From: Flavobacteriaceae bacterium D16
Lineage (GTDB): Bacteria > Bacteroidota > Bacteroidia > Flavobacteriales > Flavobacteriaceae
Direction of reading: 5' to 3'
NCBI GenBank assembly: GCA_021295155.1
Contig: JAJTJC010000036.1
Location: forward strand, 186,001-250,000
Length of the DNA stretch: 64,000 nt
Shown here: piece after piece, positions 44,550 through 52,916 of the stretch
How the letters are laid out: every line of letters begins with the position of its first letter
Position numbering within the stretch: position 1 is the first letter of the stretch
Made by a program: the position numbers and the translations under genes
Notes under the pieces: model-generated
The model's input: only the letters and a program-made list of their open reading frames with translations
Told to the model about the DNA's origin: nothing
The model's database searches: none

Positions 44550-45893
44550 ATGAGGAATTTTAGTATACTGGTTCTGTTAATTTGGGTAGCTTCATGTAAT
44601 ATGAAGCAAGATCCCATAATGGTATCTGCGGAAGAATTACACAGCGCCGTTGATAAGGTAACCGATATTATGGTTCACGATATATTTTCCCCACCCGTAG
44701 CCAGCAGGATTTACGCCTATCCCAATATTGCCGCCTATGAGATCATGGTGTTGAATAATGATGGGTATAATTCCCTCTCTGGTCAGCTACGGGAATTAGA
44801 ACCCATACCAGATCCGGAAGCGGGAAAGGCTATCAACTACCCCCTGGCCGCTCTGATTGCGCACATGGATGTGAGCAGGCGTCTCATTTTTACGGAAGAA
44901 AAGATTACTGTATTTCGCGACAGCCTATACGGGATTTGGGAGGCTCAAAACCGTAAGGAATTCAACGAATCCAGGGAGTACGGTCTTGCAGTAGCTGAAC
45001 ATATCGCAGGGTGGATGGATAAAGACAATTACAAGCAGACGCGGACCATGCCCAAGTTTTCCGTGAACACGGACGATCCGTCGCGCTGGCAACCCACCCC
45101 TCCTGCCTATATGGACGGAATAGAGCCACATTGGAATAAGATCCGGCCGTTTGTTATTGACTCAGCCGGACAGTTCAAACCTACTCCTCCTCCTCCCTTT
45201 TCTATGGAAGAAGGCTCTGATTTTTACAAGGAAGTAAAAGAGGTTTACGACATCAGCAATGAAATAACTGAAAAGGGTGATGCCTCAGAGGAAATAGAGA
45301 TTGCACAGTTCTGGGATTGTAATCCCTATGTTTCCGTTACCCGCGGTCACCTTATGTTTGCTACCAAAAAGATTACTCCCGGAGCCCACTGGATTGGAAT
45401 CACAAAAATTGCAAGCAGAAAAACCAACAGCTCTTTTGACGATTCTTTATATGCCTATACGAAAGCTTCTATCGCCATGGCGGATGCCTTTATCAGTTGT
45501 TGGGACGAAAAATACCGCAGTAACCTTATACGTCCTGAAACACTGATCAACGAGCATTTTAACGACAGTTGGAAACCCATCTTACAGACTCCTCCTTTTC
45601 CCGAATATACCAGCGGACATAGCGTGGTCTCAGGTGCTGCCGCAATAGCGCTTACCGATATTTTCGGTGAGAATTTCGCTTTTGATGACGACACGGAATT
45701 ACGGTACGGTCTCCCGGTACGAAGTTTTAGTTCCTTTAATGAGGCTGCAGATGAAGCAGCTATCAGTAGAATGTACGGAGGAATCCACTACAGGACAGCT
45801 GTGGAAATTGGCGTTAAGCAAGGACGTGACCTTGGCCAATTTGTCCTGCAGCAATTGGACATGAAGAATGAATCCGCTTTAGTTGCCAACTAA
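44550..45893 (+). CDS. Vanadium-dependent haloperoxidase/PAP2-superfamily lipoprotein
   Basis: A 447-residue lipoprotein (lipobox WVASC, Cys16). The C-terminal half holds the vanadate/phosphate pocket: Lys321 and Arg328 in KYRSNLIRPE, the PEYTSGHSVVSGAAA motif with His357, and RMYGGIHYRTAVEIG with Arg407 and His413. These are the ligands shared by vanadium haloperoxidases and PAP2 phosphatases. The helical N-terminal half and length match the chloroperoxidase-like secreted group. Activity (halogenation or phosphatase) cannot be decided by eye. It follows the FG-GAP pair by 12 bp, a pairing seen elsewhere in Bacteroidota. Confidence 0.85.
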   Translation: MRNFSILVLLIWVASCNMKQDPIMVSAEELHSAVDKVTDIMVHDIFSPPVASRIYAYPNIAAYEIMVLNNDGYNSLSGQLRELEPIPDPEAGKAINYPLAALIAHMDVSRRLIFTEEKITVFRDSLYGIWEAQNRKEFNESREYGLAVAEHIAGWMDKDNYKQTRTMPKFSVNTDDPSRWQPTPPAYMDGIEPHWNKIRPFVIDSAGQFKPTPPPPFSMEEGSDFYKEVKEVYDISNEITEKGDASEEIEIAQFWDCNPYVSVTRGHLMFATKKITPGAHWIGITKIASRKTNSSFDDSLYAYTKASIAMADAFISCWDEKYRSNLIRPETLINEHFNDSWKPILQTPPFPEYTSGHSVVSGAAAIALTDIFGENFAFDDDTELRYGLPVRSFSSFNEAADEAAISRMYGGIHYRTAVEIGVKQGRDLGQFVLQQLDMKNESALVAN

Positions 45894-45897
45894 TGCT

Positions 45898-46794
45898 ATG
45901 AAGAAGATTGTTATCTCATTAGGGGTCCTTTTGGTTCTCGGCATCGTCTGGTATTTATTTCTATATCCCTACGATTATGTGGTTCGAATGCAGGTCAAAA
46001 CCTTCCCCGAGGCCATAACCCAAACCCTAAAACTTTGGGAAAGGGATAACTCCCACATGAAACTCCTGGAGAAGAACGGAACGGAATCTTTTACCATGGA
46101 ATTGTCCTTCAGCGATTCAACCCATATTTACCAGTGGGATATCCTTCCCGTTAACGATTCCCTGACGAAAATAAACGTCTTTGCAAGAGATAAAGCGCAT
46201 AGTTTGAAGAATAAGATCAGTGTTCCGTTCACCGAAACCGTATTTGAAAAACGCACTAAAAAAACACTGACGGATTTTCTGACTGTCATAAACGAACACA
46301 TTGACAACTTTAAGGTGGGTAAAGTCTTGGAAGAGCAGTTTTCAGGTAAAACCTGTCTTTGTGCTTCCAGGAATACCTCCCAGCTTGACAAAGCCAATGG
46401 GATGATGAAAGACTTCCCGTTACTGAACAATGCCATATTGAAATATCGATTGGAACCGGACGGACCACCACTTATTGAAATAACCGAGTGGAATAAGGAA
46501 GCTGACAGTTTAAGATTTAACTTTTGCTTTCCTGTTAAACTTCCGGATTCCCTACTTAATATCCCGGAATTATTCTTCAAAGAAATTCCACCCACCAAGG
46601 CCCTGAAAGCCGAGTACCGCGGAAATTATATTACTTCGGACCGGGCTTGGTACAGAATATCTGATTATGCTAAAAACAATAACATCCCCATAGCGGAACT
46701 TCCGATAGAGGTTTTCCATAATAATCCTAACTTAGGTGGTGATGCCCTGCAATGGAGGGCCGAAATCTATATTCCCCTTAAAGATGCGCGCTAG
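45898..46794 (+). CDS. Membrane-anchored SRPBCC/GyrI-like ligand-binding protein
   Basis: A 298-residue protein. ATG at 45898 follows the haloperoxidase stop by 4 bp and gives an N-terminal hydrophobic anchor (IVISLGVLLVLGIVWYLFL). The N-terminal half (about 25-150) looks like an SRPBCC/polyketide-cyclase fold. The C-terminal half ends with YRGNYITSDRAWYRISDYAKNN and AEIYIPL, resembling the GyrI-like effector-binding fold. No enzyme residues are recognised. It probably binds a small ligand at the membrane. Downstream overlap of 11 bp with the next gene suggests coupling. Confidence 0.6.
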   Translation: MKKIVISLGVLLVLGIVWYLFLYPYDYVVRMQVKTFPEAITQTLKLWERDNSHMKLLEKNGTESFTMELSFSDSTHIYQWDILPVNDSLTKINVFARDKAHSLKNKISVPFTETVFEKRTKKTLTDFLTVINEHIDNFKVGKVLEEQFSGKTCLCASRNTSQLDKANGMMKDFPLLNNAILKYRLEPDGPPLIEITEWNKEADSLRFNFCFPVKLPDSLLNIPELFFKEIPPTKALKAEYRGNYITSDRAWYRISDYAKNNNIPIAELPIEVFHNNPNLGGDALQWRAEIYIPLKDAR

Positions 46795-47638
46795 TATATT
46801 AGTAGCACTGCTCCCCATACTATTCATGATGTGCGCCCAATACGGGCAGCTAACCCCTATTGCAGACTTGCCGAAAAAGCTTAACGAAAACTCTGGAATG
46901 GTAGCTGTGGATGATGGAACTGTCTGGATCATTGAGGATAGCGGTAACCCGGACAAGATCTTCAAAGTAGATATGCAGGGGAAACTACTCAGGGAATTAA
47001 AAGTGAAGAACGCCAAGAACGAAGATTGGGAGTCCCTGGCCCAGGACAGCCTGGGTAATCTGTATATAGCAGATATCGGTAATAATAGTAACGAAAGGAA
47101 AGACCTTGTAATTTATAAACTGCCGAACCCCGACAGAGAGAAAGGGGATAAAATAGAAGCAGAACGGATCGCTTTCCATTATCCTGAGCAGAAAAAATTC
47201 CCCCCGAAAAGAAAAGACTTCCGCTATAATGCAGAAGCCCTTTTTTACCAAAATGGATTTCTATATATCGTTAATAAAGATATGACAAGGCCATTCGTTG
47301 GGGAAGCCAGAATTTACAGAGTTCCGGACAAGCCTGGGAAATACAAGGCAGAACTTATGGCCGTAATCCCAACCTGTGACGATTCGCGCCGATGTACTAT
47401 AACCGGAGCAGACCTCTCACCAGACGGCAAGACCTTGGTGTTACTGAGCTATGGACAAATTTGGGTGTTTCGAAATTTTAAGGGAAATGATTTTACCTCT
47501 GGCACAACAGAACTTATTGACCTGGGGGCTTCTACCCAACTGGAGGCTGTTACCTTCCTGGACAATACAACCCTAATCCTTTCAGATGAATGGAGTGGTG
47601 GTGCCGGCATGAATCTGTATACCTTCACCCTGAATTAG
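46784..47638 (+). CDS. Beta-propeller-like lipoprotein of unknown function
   Basis: A 284-residue protein taking ATG at 46784, which gives signal peptide ILVALLPILFMMC with lipobox Cys. Repeats such as GTVWIIEDSGNPDKIFKVD, LGNLYIADIGNNSNERKDL and GKTLVLLSYGQIWVFRNF suggest a six-bladed NHL/SdiA-regulated-type propeller. A Cys pair in CDDSRRC may form a disulfide. It is the last gene of the FG-GAP/haloperoxidase block. I do not recognise a specific family. Confidence 0.65.
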   Translation: MRASILVALLPILFMMCAQYGQLTPIADLPKKLNENSGMVAVDDGTVWIIEDSGNPDKIFKVDMQGKLLRELKVKNAKNEDWESLAQDSLGNLYIADIGNNSNERKDLVIYKLPNPDREKGDKIEAERIAFHYPEQKKFPPKRKDFRYNAEALFYQNGFLYIVNKDMTRPFVGEARIYRVPDKPGKYKAELMAVIPTCDDSRRCTITGADLSPDGKTLVLLSYGQIWVFRNFKGNDFTSGTTELIDLGASTQLEAVTFLDNTTLILSDEWSGGAGMNLYTFTLN

Positions 47639-47791
47639 CCGGATAAACAGCAAGAATAGCTCGTGTATTAGGGCATTCTTTGAATTTTTCTACGAAAGGA
47701 ATATTTCCTTTTACAGACTGCTCATCTCCGCGATTCCAGCAATGTGGCTTACAGGATCAGGGTTAAATGCAGGACCTTTAATACCAGCTTT
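47627..47791 (-). pseudogene. Relic of an unidentified gene, frameshifted
   Basis: On the minus strand the stretch 47791-47716 reads KAGIKGPAFNPDPVSHIAGI and continues AEMSS, then hits TAA at about 47713. Shifting one base at about 47715 continues as VKGNIPFVEKFKECPNTRAI and LAVYPANSG to a stop at 47627. The composition and hydrophobic pattern look like coding sequence on both sides of one lost base. It overlaps the tail of the plus-strand propeller gene by 12 bp. No start, ribosome site or family is recognised. The rest of the 308-bp gap shows nothing else but a promoter-like box. Confidence 0.5.
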
Positions 47792-47910
47792 TTGATTTCA
47801 TAGGATAGTTACGCACAGATAAAAACCAAGGGTTTGAGGCTGAAAGTTCTTACAATGTCATCAAGAAAAATAAATATCAAAATACAACATAACAAAGCCG
47901 CGTGTGATAG

Positions 47911-47918
47911 TATATTTG
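47911..47918 (+). promoter_or_regulatory. Candidate minus-7 element of the lipoprotein gene
   Basis: TATATTTG matches TAnnTTTG, 28 bp before the ATG at 47947. A 14-bp AT palindrome (47920-47933) follows. No minus-33 element at correct spacing. Confidence 0.3.
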
Positions 47919-47946
47919 AAAAATTATAATTTTAACTGTATAGTCT

Positions 47947-48654
47947 ATGACGATTAACCCTCTAATTTTGACTAAAAAGACTTTGTTAAGGTCACTCTTG
48001 ACCCTAACTATTTTCTTAAACCTGTTCAGTTGTTCCAATATCAAAATATTACACACCTGGAAATCTGAGGACCTGCCCTCCCTTAGGGCTAATAATGTGC
48101 TCGTTGTTGCCCGAACAGCGAGACCTGAGGTGCGTGAAGCCTTTGAAATGGAAATTACCAAGGAATTAAAAGCCAGAAACATAAGGGCTGTTCCCAGCTA
48201 TACTAAGTTTCCCGAATTGGATCCCGACAAGAAGATCACAGCGCAAAGAATGGAAGAGATCAAGGCTTTACTGGAAAAGGAAGGATTTAATGGAGTTGTT
48301 TTAAGCGTGGTCAAAGACTACCAGGAGCTAACCCGCTCAATTGGCGAAGGCGGATATGAAGCCTCCGTTAATTATGGCTACAGAGACTATCCTACCTATT
48401 ACGGCAATGGCTTCTACGTATATTACACCCACCCCCTGTCCTATTCAACTGAAGATATTTACGTGCCGGAATCTGAATATACCTTAACTTCAAGACTGTA
48501 TGTGCTGGAAACTTTGGCTTATAATCTGGATCAGCCGGAAGACCAACAATTACTAGCGGTGGTGCGCTCCTCCATAGAAAATCCACAGGGTGCAAAAACA
48601 ACAGCAAATGATTATGCCAAGGCAATTGCCAAAGCAGTCAATAAAAGTAAATAG
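47947..48654 (+). CDS. Lipoprotein of unknown function, paralogue of the gene at 50931
   Basis: A 235-residue lipoprotein (lipobox LNLFSC). A CsgG/LpoB-like alpha/beta domain is suggested by NVLVVARTARPEVREAFEME, followed by helix ITKELKARNIRAVPS, and GFNGVVLSVVKDYQE. A Tyr-rich loop (NYGYRDYPTYYGNGFYVYY) precedes the conserved tail RLYVLETLAYNLDQPEDQQL, LAVVRSSIENP. The same layout is seen at 50931. Function unknown; stand-alone gene between relics. Confidence 0.7.
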   Translation: MTINPLILTKKTLLRSLLTLTIFLNLFSCSNIKILHTWKSEDLPSLRANNVLVVARTARPEVREAFEMEITKELKARNIRAVPSYTKFPELDPDKKITAQRMEEIKALLEKEGFNGVVLSVVKDYQELTRSIGEGGYEASVNYGYRDYPTYYGNGFYVYYTHPLSYSTEDIYVPESEYTLTSRLYVLETLAYNLDQPEDQQLLAVVRSSIENPQGAKTTANDYAKAIAKAVNKSK

Positions 48655-48769
48655 TTAAGAAAAGAGTGAATCTTTTGTGGAATGTGTTGCACTAAAAATG
48701 GAGCAATTTGTATCCTCCTATTACATGTATGTTTGCCATAGACACAGCAGTTCTGTGTAGATAGCCCGA

Positions 48770-49321
48770 TTATTGAATTTTTACCGGATACTTTTTAAAT
48801 AGTTTTGCAACCCCTTTTGTAATTTTCTTTTTGTTTTTTTCTGGCTTTTTGTCCGATATTACCCCCTTGGAAACCGCCTGCCATACCATTTCATCAGTAA
48901 TGGTATTTATTATATCCAGAACCACAGATCCGGCAGTATAGGTCCCCACCACGATCTCTTCAGATTCCCAGTGGTAATTGCGCTGCCCAATATACATGGG
49001 AGCATCCCTGATATCAGTTTCCCTCGTTTGCTGTTCTTTGGAAATAACAACCCCAATATTGATCAGCAAATCCGGGTCTGCATTTACTTTTTGATATCCC
49101 CGTATTTCCATTTGCTTGTTGATCTCACTAATCAATAAGTTGAGGCCTTCTTCATTGGGTTTAAATTCCGGATAACTTTTAACATCTAAGCTGTAAACCT
49201 GAAAGGTTTTGAACTTGCCAAAATCAACATCTTCAGTTTTGTTGTATGAAACTAAATGCTGAGCAGAAATAAATAAGGGAGAAAGGAGGAATAAAACAAT
49301 TAATACCTTCATTTTCATCAT
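48770..49321 (-). CDS. DUF4136-like exported protein
   Basis: A 183-residue protein with a Sec signal peptide (cleavage after FISAQ). VDFGKFKTFQVYSLD, LINIGVVISKEQQTRETD and GSVVLDIINTITDEMVWQAVSKGVI are the DUF4136 pattern, and it ends in a Lys-rich tail KNKKKITKGVAKLFKKYPVKIQ. No Cys lipobox is present. DUF4136 proteins are periplasmic and of unknown role. Its neighbours are relics and two lipoproteins of similar length and probably related fold. Confidence 0.7.
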   Translation of the reverse strand: MMKMKVLIVLFLLSPLFISAQHLVSYNKTEDVDFGKFKTFQVYSLDVKSYPEFKPNEEGLNLLISEINKQMEIRGYQKVNADPDLLINIGVVISKEQQTRETDIRDAPMYIGQRNYHWESEEIVVGTYTAGSVVLDIINTITDEMVWQAVSKGVISDKKPEKNKKKITKGVAKLFKKYPVKIQ

Positions 49322-49330
49322 AATACGAAT

Positions 49331-49456
49331 TTATGTTATTGTCTCATGTTGGCAGAAGACCTTATTTTGATATGCCTTGATACCAAAATAAACTCCCCTT
49401 TTGTTGTTCAGCAAATATAGTTTTTTTGAAGCATTTGATTTGTAGATGCTGCATCG
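49331..49456 (-). other. Possible relic of an outer-membrane barrel C-terminus
   Basis: A 41-codon open stretch contains NNKRGVYFGIKAYQ, close to the last strand of the barrel relic at 51650 (NTGVYFGIEEAF). The similarity covers only six identical residues, so chance is possible. It lies in the 560-bp non-coding stretch 49322-49881 together with the sulfatase relic. Confidence 0.25.
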
Positions 49457-49574
49457 CTAGTCACTACTTGCAAAACCTTATCCACACCCAAGTACGGCTC
49501 TTATCAGGCCAAAATCTCTCCCAATTAACAATCTCCTTTAGAAAAGGGTTCCGTAATATTTTCAGGCGTATCTA

Positions 49575-49769
49575 ATGCAAAGGAATAGAAGAGATCTCCC
49601 AGGGAATCCAATCGATATTCGGAGTTTGATAGCCCATCATGCCATGACTATTGTGGCTAATATTCCAATAGCCAATGTTGGCTCCCTAAATGACAAAAAT
49701 GTTGGGTTTGTCTTGTGCAAATACAGTAAAGCACATTACTAAAAGAAGTAACTCGGGGAGTGCTTTTTT
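49575..49769 (-). pseudogene. Arylsulfatase N-terminal relic
   Basis: Minus-strand reading gives a signal peptide (LLLLVMCFTVFAQ) followed by DKPNIFVI, a TAG stop (49686-49688), then GANIGYWNIS, HNSHGMMGYQTPNIDWI, and another in-frame stop at 49572-49574. This matches the conserved start of secreted type I sulfatases (KPNI..I.GDDIGYWN...GMMGY.TPNID), including position and spacing. The metal Asp pair is degraded (GDD to GAN), and the formylglycine motif C-x-P/A-x-R and the rest of the enzyme are missing. A sulfatase in this place fits degradation of sulfated marine glycans and shows gene loss. Confidence 0.8.
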
Positions 49770-49881
49770 CGAAGTCTTAAGTCGAGTCCCATAGAGTTTT
49801 AGCCCATTCCTATAAGGTATAAGGAACATATAAATGCCCTTTATACTATAAGGTGTATATTTCTTATTTAGGCGCTAAAAA

Positions 49882-50931
49882 TCAGGCGGATTTTTGTTGT
49901 ACCCAATACGTATACAGTCGGTGTGCCAGGGCCAAAACCACAGCCCCTACAAAAAGCCCGATAATACCGTGAAGCAACATTCCTCCCAAACTACCCAGTA
50001 GGATTATGATCATTGGGGTATTTAAACCCTTGCCCAATAACATCGGTTTTAAAACATTGTCTGATAAAGCTACAGCAACAGAATATACGGCAAATAAGAT
50101 GGCAAAGGTAGGCTCTGCCATGGAAAATGCGATGAGGATGGCGGGAATCATTGTTAAAATTGCCGGCACCTGGATAATGGCTGTAACCAGGATCAGGAGG
50201 GTAAAGATCCCTGCTGCGGGCAAGCCTATAGCCTTAAACCCAATAAAGGCCAATATTGCCTGGATAAAGGCCACCAATAAAATCCCTTTTACTACACTTC
50301 GGATGGTATCCCGGGACATGATCACCATTTCCTCTCCATCTTTCCCAACTAATTTTTCAAAGAGTTGTACAGCCGATTTATATACTGATTCTGCGTGGAA
50401 CATAAATGCAAAACTGATCAAGAGTGAACCTATAAACACCAGTATGGTAGCAAGGAATCCGGTAAGTCCACTCACCAGATTTTTACTGAAGTTTAAAAGT
50501 CCCTCACGGTGCTCAGCGGTATAAACCTTTACATTCTCAGCCAGGGCTATCCACTCCCGGTACAAATCCTCTCCAATCAAAGGCCAGGATTTTACACCCT
50601 CTTCCGGTAAGGGGATTTGAAGGCTATTGTCACGGATTTGCTGAATTAACTCTTTGGTAGATTCAAAGACCGTCCCCAGGATAAAATAGGTAGGTACCAA
50701 TAACAGCGCAAGAACCCCTATGGCAAAGATCAGGGTTCCCAGCTTTTTTCTTTTCCCAAAGCGCTTAAGTAATTTTTTATATACCGGATACAGGGCAACC
50801 CCCAGGATCAGGGCCCATACTAAAATCAGCATAAAGGGTTTAAGGATGTAAAAACACCAGGCAAGCACTAAAAAAAGTAGTGCTATCCGTAATACCTGGT
50901 TAATCCCGTTATCCTTGCCGATACCATTCAT
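49882..50931 (-). CDS. AI-2E family transporter-like permease (UPF0118)
   Basis: A 349-residue membrane protein with about eight hydrophobic helices in the order of the AI-2E/PerM family: two N-terminal pairs (VLRIALLFLVLAWCFYILKP), a periplasmic middle segment (about 85-145), and the C-terminal IQVPAILTMIPAILIAFS with LKPMLLGKGLNTPMIIILLG and GIIGLFVGAVVLALAH. Family members export small molecules or act as Na+/H+ antiporters. Its ATG shares one base with the stop of the upstream lipoprotein gene (TAATG), so the two are co-translated. Confidence 0.88.
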   Translation of the reverse strand: MNGIGKDNGINQVLRIALLFLVLAWCFYILKPFMLILVWALILGVALYPVYKKLLKRFGKRKKLGTLIFAIGVLALLLVPTYFILGTVFESTKELIQQIRDNSLQIPLPEEGVKSWPLIGEDLYREWIALAENVKVYTAEHREGLLNFSKNLVSGLTGFLATILVFIGSLLISFAFMFHAESVYKSAVQLFEKLVGKDGEEMVIMSRDTIRSVVKGILLVAFIQAILAFIGFKAIGLPAAGIFTLLILVTAIIQVPAILTMIPAILIAFSMAEPTFAILFAVYSVAVALSDNVLKPMLLGKGLNTPMIIILLGSLGGMLLHGIIGLFVGAVVLALAHRLYTYWVQQKSA

Positions 50932-51611
50932 TATTCCAGGCTTTTCATTATCTGGGCCACGTACTGCCCTGCAGTCTTATACGCTTCTTTAGGGTCGTCA
51001 ATGCTGGAGGTGACAATGGCCACTAATTGATTTTCGCTGGGTTCATCCAGATTATACGCTACTGTTTCCAAAACATAGGTGGTATAGGTTCTGGTGGAGG
51101 TAGACATGGGAATATACCCGCCAAAAGAATCGTAATAGGATCCATAGGCATATGGATAGGAATAATAGTTATAGAAAGAACCATAGTAGTTGGGGTAGTA
51201 TCCGGCATAAGATGCCCCTACATAGATACCGCTACTGGACGTCCTGACGGTTTGTTGCTTATCCTTGATCACAGTCAACACCACCCCATCAAATCCCTCA
51301 CTGGCCATCAGGCTTTTGATCAGGGCAACCCGCTCTTCCGAGATCTCCCTGTTGGGATATATTTTGGGGGCTTTTTTAAAGCTTTCTGTAGCCTTTATCC
51401 CTCGCGCTTTTAAGGCATTTGCAATGTTCTCTTCGAAGGCAATGCGCGCATGGTCATTGGCTGTTCGGGCAATGACAAGGACATTTTTCTCCTTGAATTT
51501 ATCTATATTCTCCTGTTCTCCTTTCCAGGCATCCAGTACTTTAACGCTGCCACAACTCTGCAACAAAACTCCAGAGATAAGGATTACAATAATCTTCCAT
51601 TTAGTATTCAT
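50931..51611 (-). CDS. Lipoprotein with Tyr-rich loop, paralogue of the gene at 47947
   Basis: A 226-residue lipoprotein (lipobox GVLLQSC, Cys20). It shares with the 47947 protein the segments NVLVIARTANDHARIAFEEN, GFDGVVLTVIKDKQQTVRT and YVLETVAYNLDEPSENQL. Between them is a Tyr/Gly/Ser-rich stretch (from YVGASYAGYYPNYYGSFYNY onward) of about 37 residues with 16 tyrosines. Function unknown; coupled to the AI-2E permease gene. Confidence 0.72.
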   Translation of the reverse strand: MNTKWKIIVILISGVLLQSCGSVKVLDAWKGEQENIDKFKEKNVLVIARTANDHARIAFEENIANALKARGIKATESFKKAPKIYPNREISEERVALIKSLMASEGFDGVVLTVIKDKQQTVRTSSSGIYVGASYAGYYPNYYGSFYNYYSYPYAYGSYYDSFGGYIPMSTSTRTYTTYVLETVAYNLDEPSENQLVAIVTSSIDDPKEAYKTAGQYVAQIMKSLE

Positions 51612-51649
51612 AAGGCTTTTTTCTTCTTCGTTATGCCCGGCGAAGTTAA

Positions 51650-52178
51650 TTAAAAGGCTTCTTCTATCCCAAAATAGACCCCGGTATTTCCATCCTGACC
51701 AATACCGATATCCATCCGTAGATTCACATTCTCTTTTTTGTTAAAGAGGTAACGCAATCCCCCTCCAAAACTATATTTCAACTCTTTCAAACTCAGGTCT
51801 GTAATTTCGTTGCCCACATCTCCGATCCCCATAAGCGACAAAACCCAGTTTTGGGGTCACATACTGGCCGTACTCCATTTGAAAGGCAACATAATTCCTG
51901 TCCCGATAACGTCCCAGGAAGTAGCCATCACCCTTGAGGATGGCACTGTTGAAATCTATCCCATTGAAGAAGTAATTGCGCTCCAGTAAGTTGAAGATAA
52001 AATCTAGCAGCGGATCAGTGCCGCTATTGATCCGGGTTATACCCTTACCAAGGCCAACAACAACTCCCAATTGACCCTTGCGGGCAGGCTGCAAAATAGG
52101 CGAAAACTGTTTAATAAAGGGAGCCGGATATCTACTGAGATCCAACCAGGATGAGGCAACTGATATGCGATGGGCCAA
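51650..52178 (-). pseudogene. Outer-membrane barrel protein (BamA/surface-antigen type), truncated and frameshifted
   Basis: The first open frame (52178 to 51771) gives barrel-like sequence RDRNYVAFQMEYGQYVTPKL ending GFVAYGDRR. The second frame (51841 to 51650) continues the same family, GIGDVGNEITDL then FGGGLRYLFN and a C-terminal strand GVYFGIEEAF ending in Phe. Removing one base from the C4 tract at 51827-51830 joins them as GFVAYGIGDVGNE. The N-terminal half and signal peptide are missing, and the upstream space is taken by the end of the ion-channel gene. This is therefore a broken copy unless the base is a sequencing error. Confidence 0.8.
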
Positions 52179-52204
52179 TGCTAATCTGGAGTTTAATTAT
52201 CCCG

Positions 52205-52894
52205 CTATTCGCTGGTTTGTCCCCCTGAATTCTGGTTCAGCTGGTTGATAAACTTACCCACCACAATGGCGGTGATGATCACCATATAAAACTGTCCCAT
52301 CAACCCGGTTAATATAGAAGCTTTTCGAGCGAGGGAAGTTACCGGGACGATATCACCATAACCAATGGTTAACAGGGTAATATAACTGTAATACACTATG
52401 CCGTCTATAATGCCCTCTCCTGAAGTACCGATCTGCTGAATTCCCCTGAATGATCCCGGGGCAGCGGTTTCTATGGCCAGGAACATAAAAAATGCCAATA
52501 GTCCCAGGGAGATATATCCAGACATAAGTCCGATAATTACATTTTTATTAACCAACTGTGCGCGCCATACCTGCTGAATAATTTCATAGCATACAAAGCC
52601 ATAGAATAGGAAGTAAATGGCACTTTGAGCAAAAATATTGGTTTCAGTATCGATCCCAAAAACATTGCGAACAATAAAAAACCCAATGGCTAAGAGGAAC
52701 AGGGAGGTAAAAAAATAAAAAACCTTCTTGTTTTTTGAGATCAGGAGTATCCCTGCCAATAGGTTTATTAGGAAGAACAGTGGTGAAAGTGCGGTATTAT
52801 AAAAGGGTATAGGCAAAACAATATTGCCAAACAATATCAGAAGCATGCTGATAAAAAACAGCTCAAAGCGAAACGGATACAATTTGTCTTTCAT
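52205..52894 (-). CDS. Two-helix-pore ion channel (K+ channel family)
   Basis: A 229-residue membrane protein. Four to five N-terminal hydrophobic segments are followed by a pore loop with selectivity filter TIGYGD (176-181) and a last helix with VVGKFINQL. Filter sequence TxGYGD is diagnostic of K+ selectivity. It lies 22 bp after the RND permease gene, so it could be a downstream member of that operon. A link to efflux is not established. Confidence 0.85.
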   Translation of the reverse strand: MKDKLYPFRFELFFISMLLILFGNIVLPIPFYNTALSPLFFLINLLAGILLISKNKKVFYFFTSLFLLAIGFFIVRNVFGIDTETNIFAQSAIYFLFYGFVCYEIIQQVWRAQLVNKNVIIGLMSGYISLGLLAFFMFLAIETAAPGSFRGIQQIGTSGEGIIDGIVYYSYITLLTIGYGDIVPVTSLARKASILTGLMGQFYMVIITAIVVGKFINQLNQNSGGQTSE

Positions 52895-52916
52895 GTTTCA
52901 ATACTTGTTCCGCAAA

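Noticed and set aside
46128-46598. 156-codon minus-strand open frame
   Set aside because: Entirely inside the SRPBCC/GyrI-like gene on the opposite strand, with no start signal or family features.
50006-50524. 172-codon plus-strand open frame
   Set aside because: Lies wholly antisense inside the AI-2E permease gene; composition is that of a reversed membrane protein.
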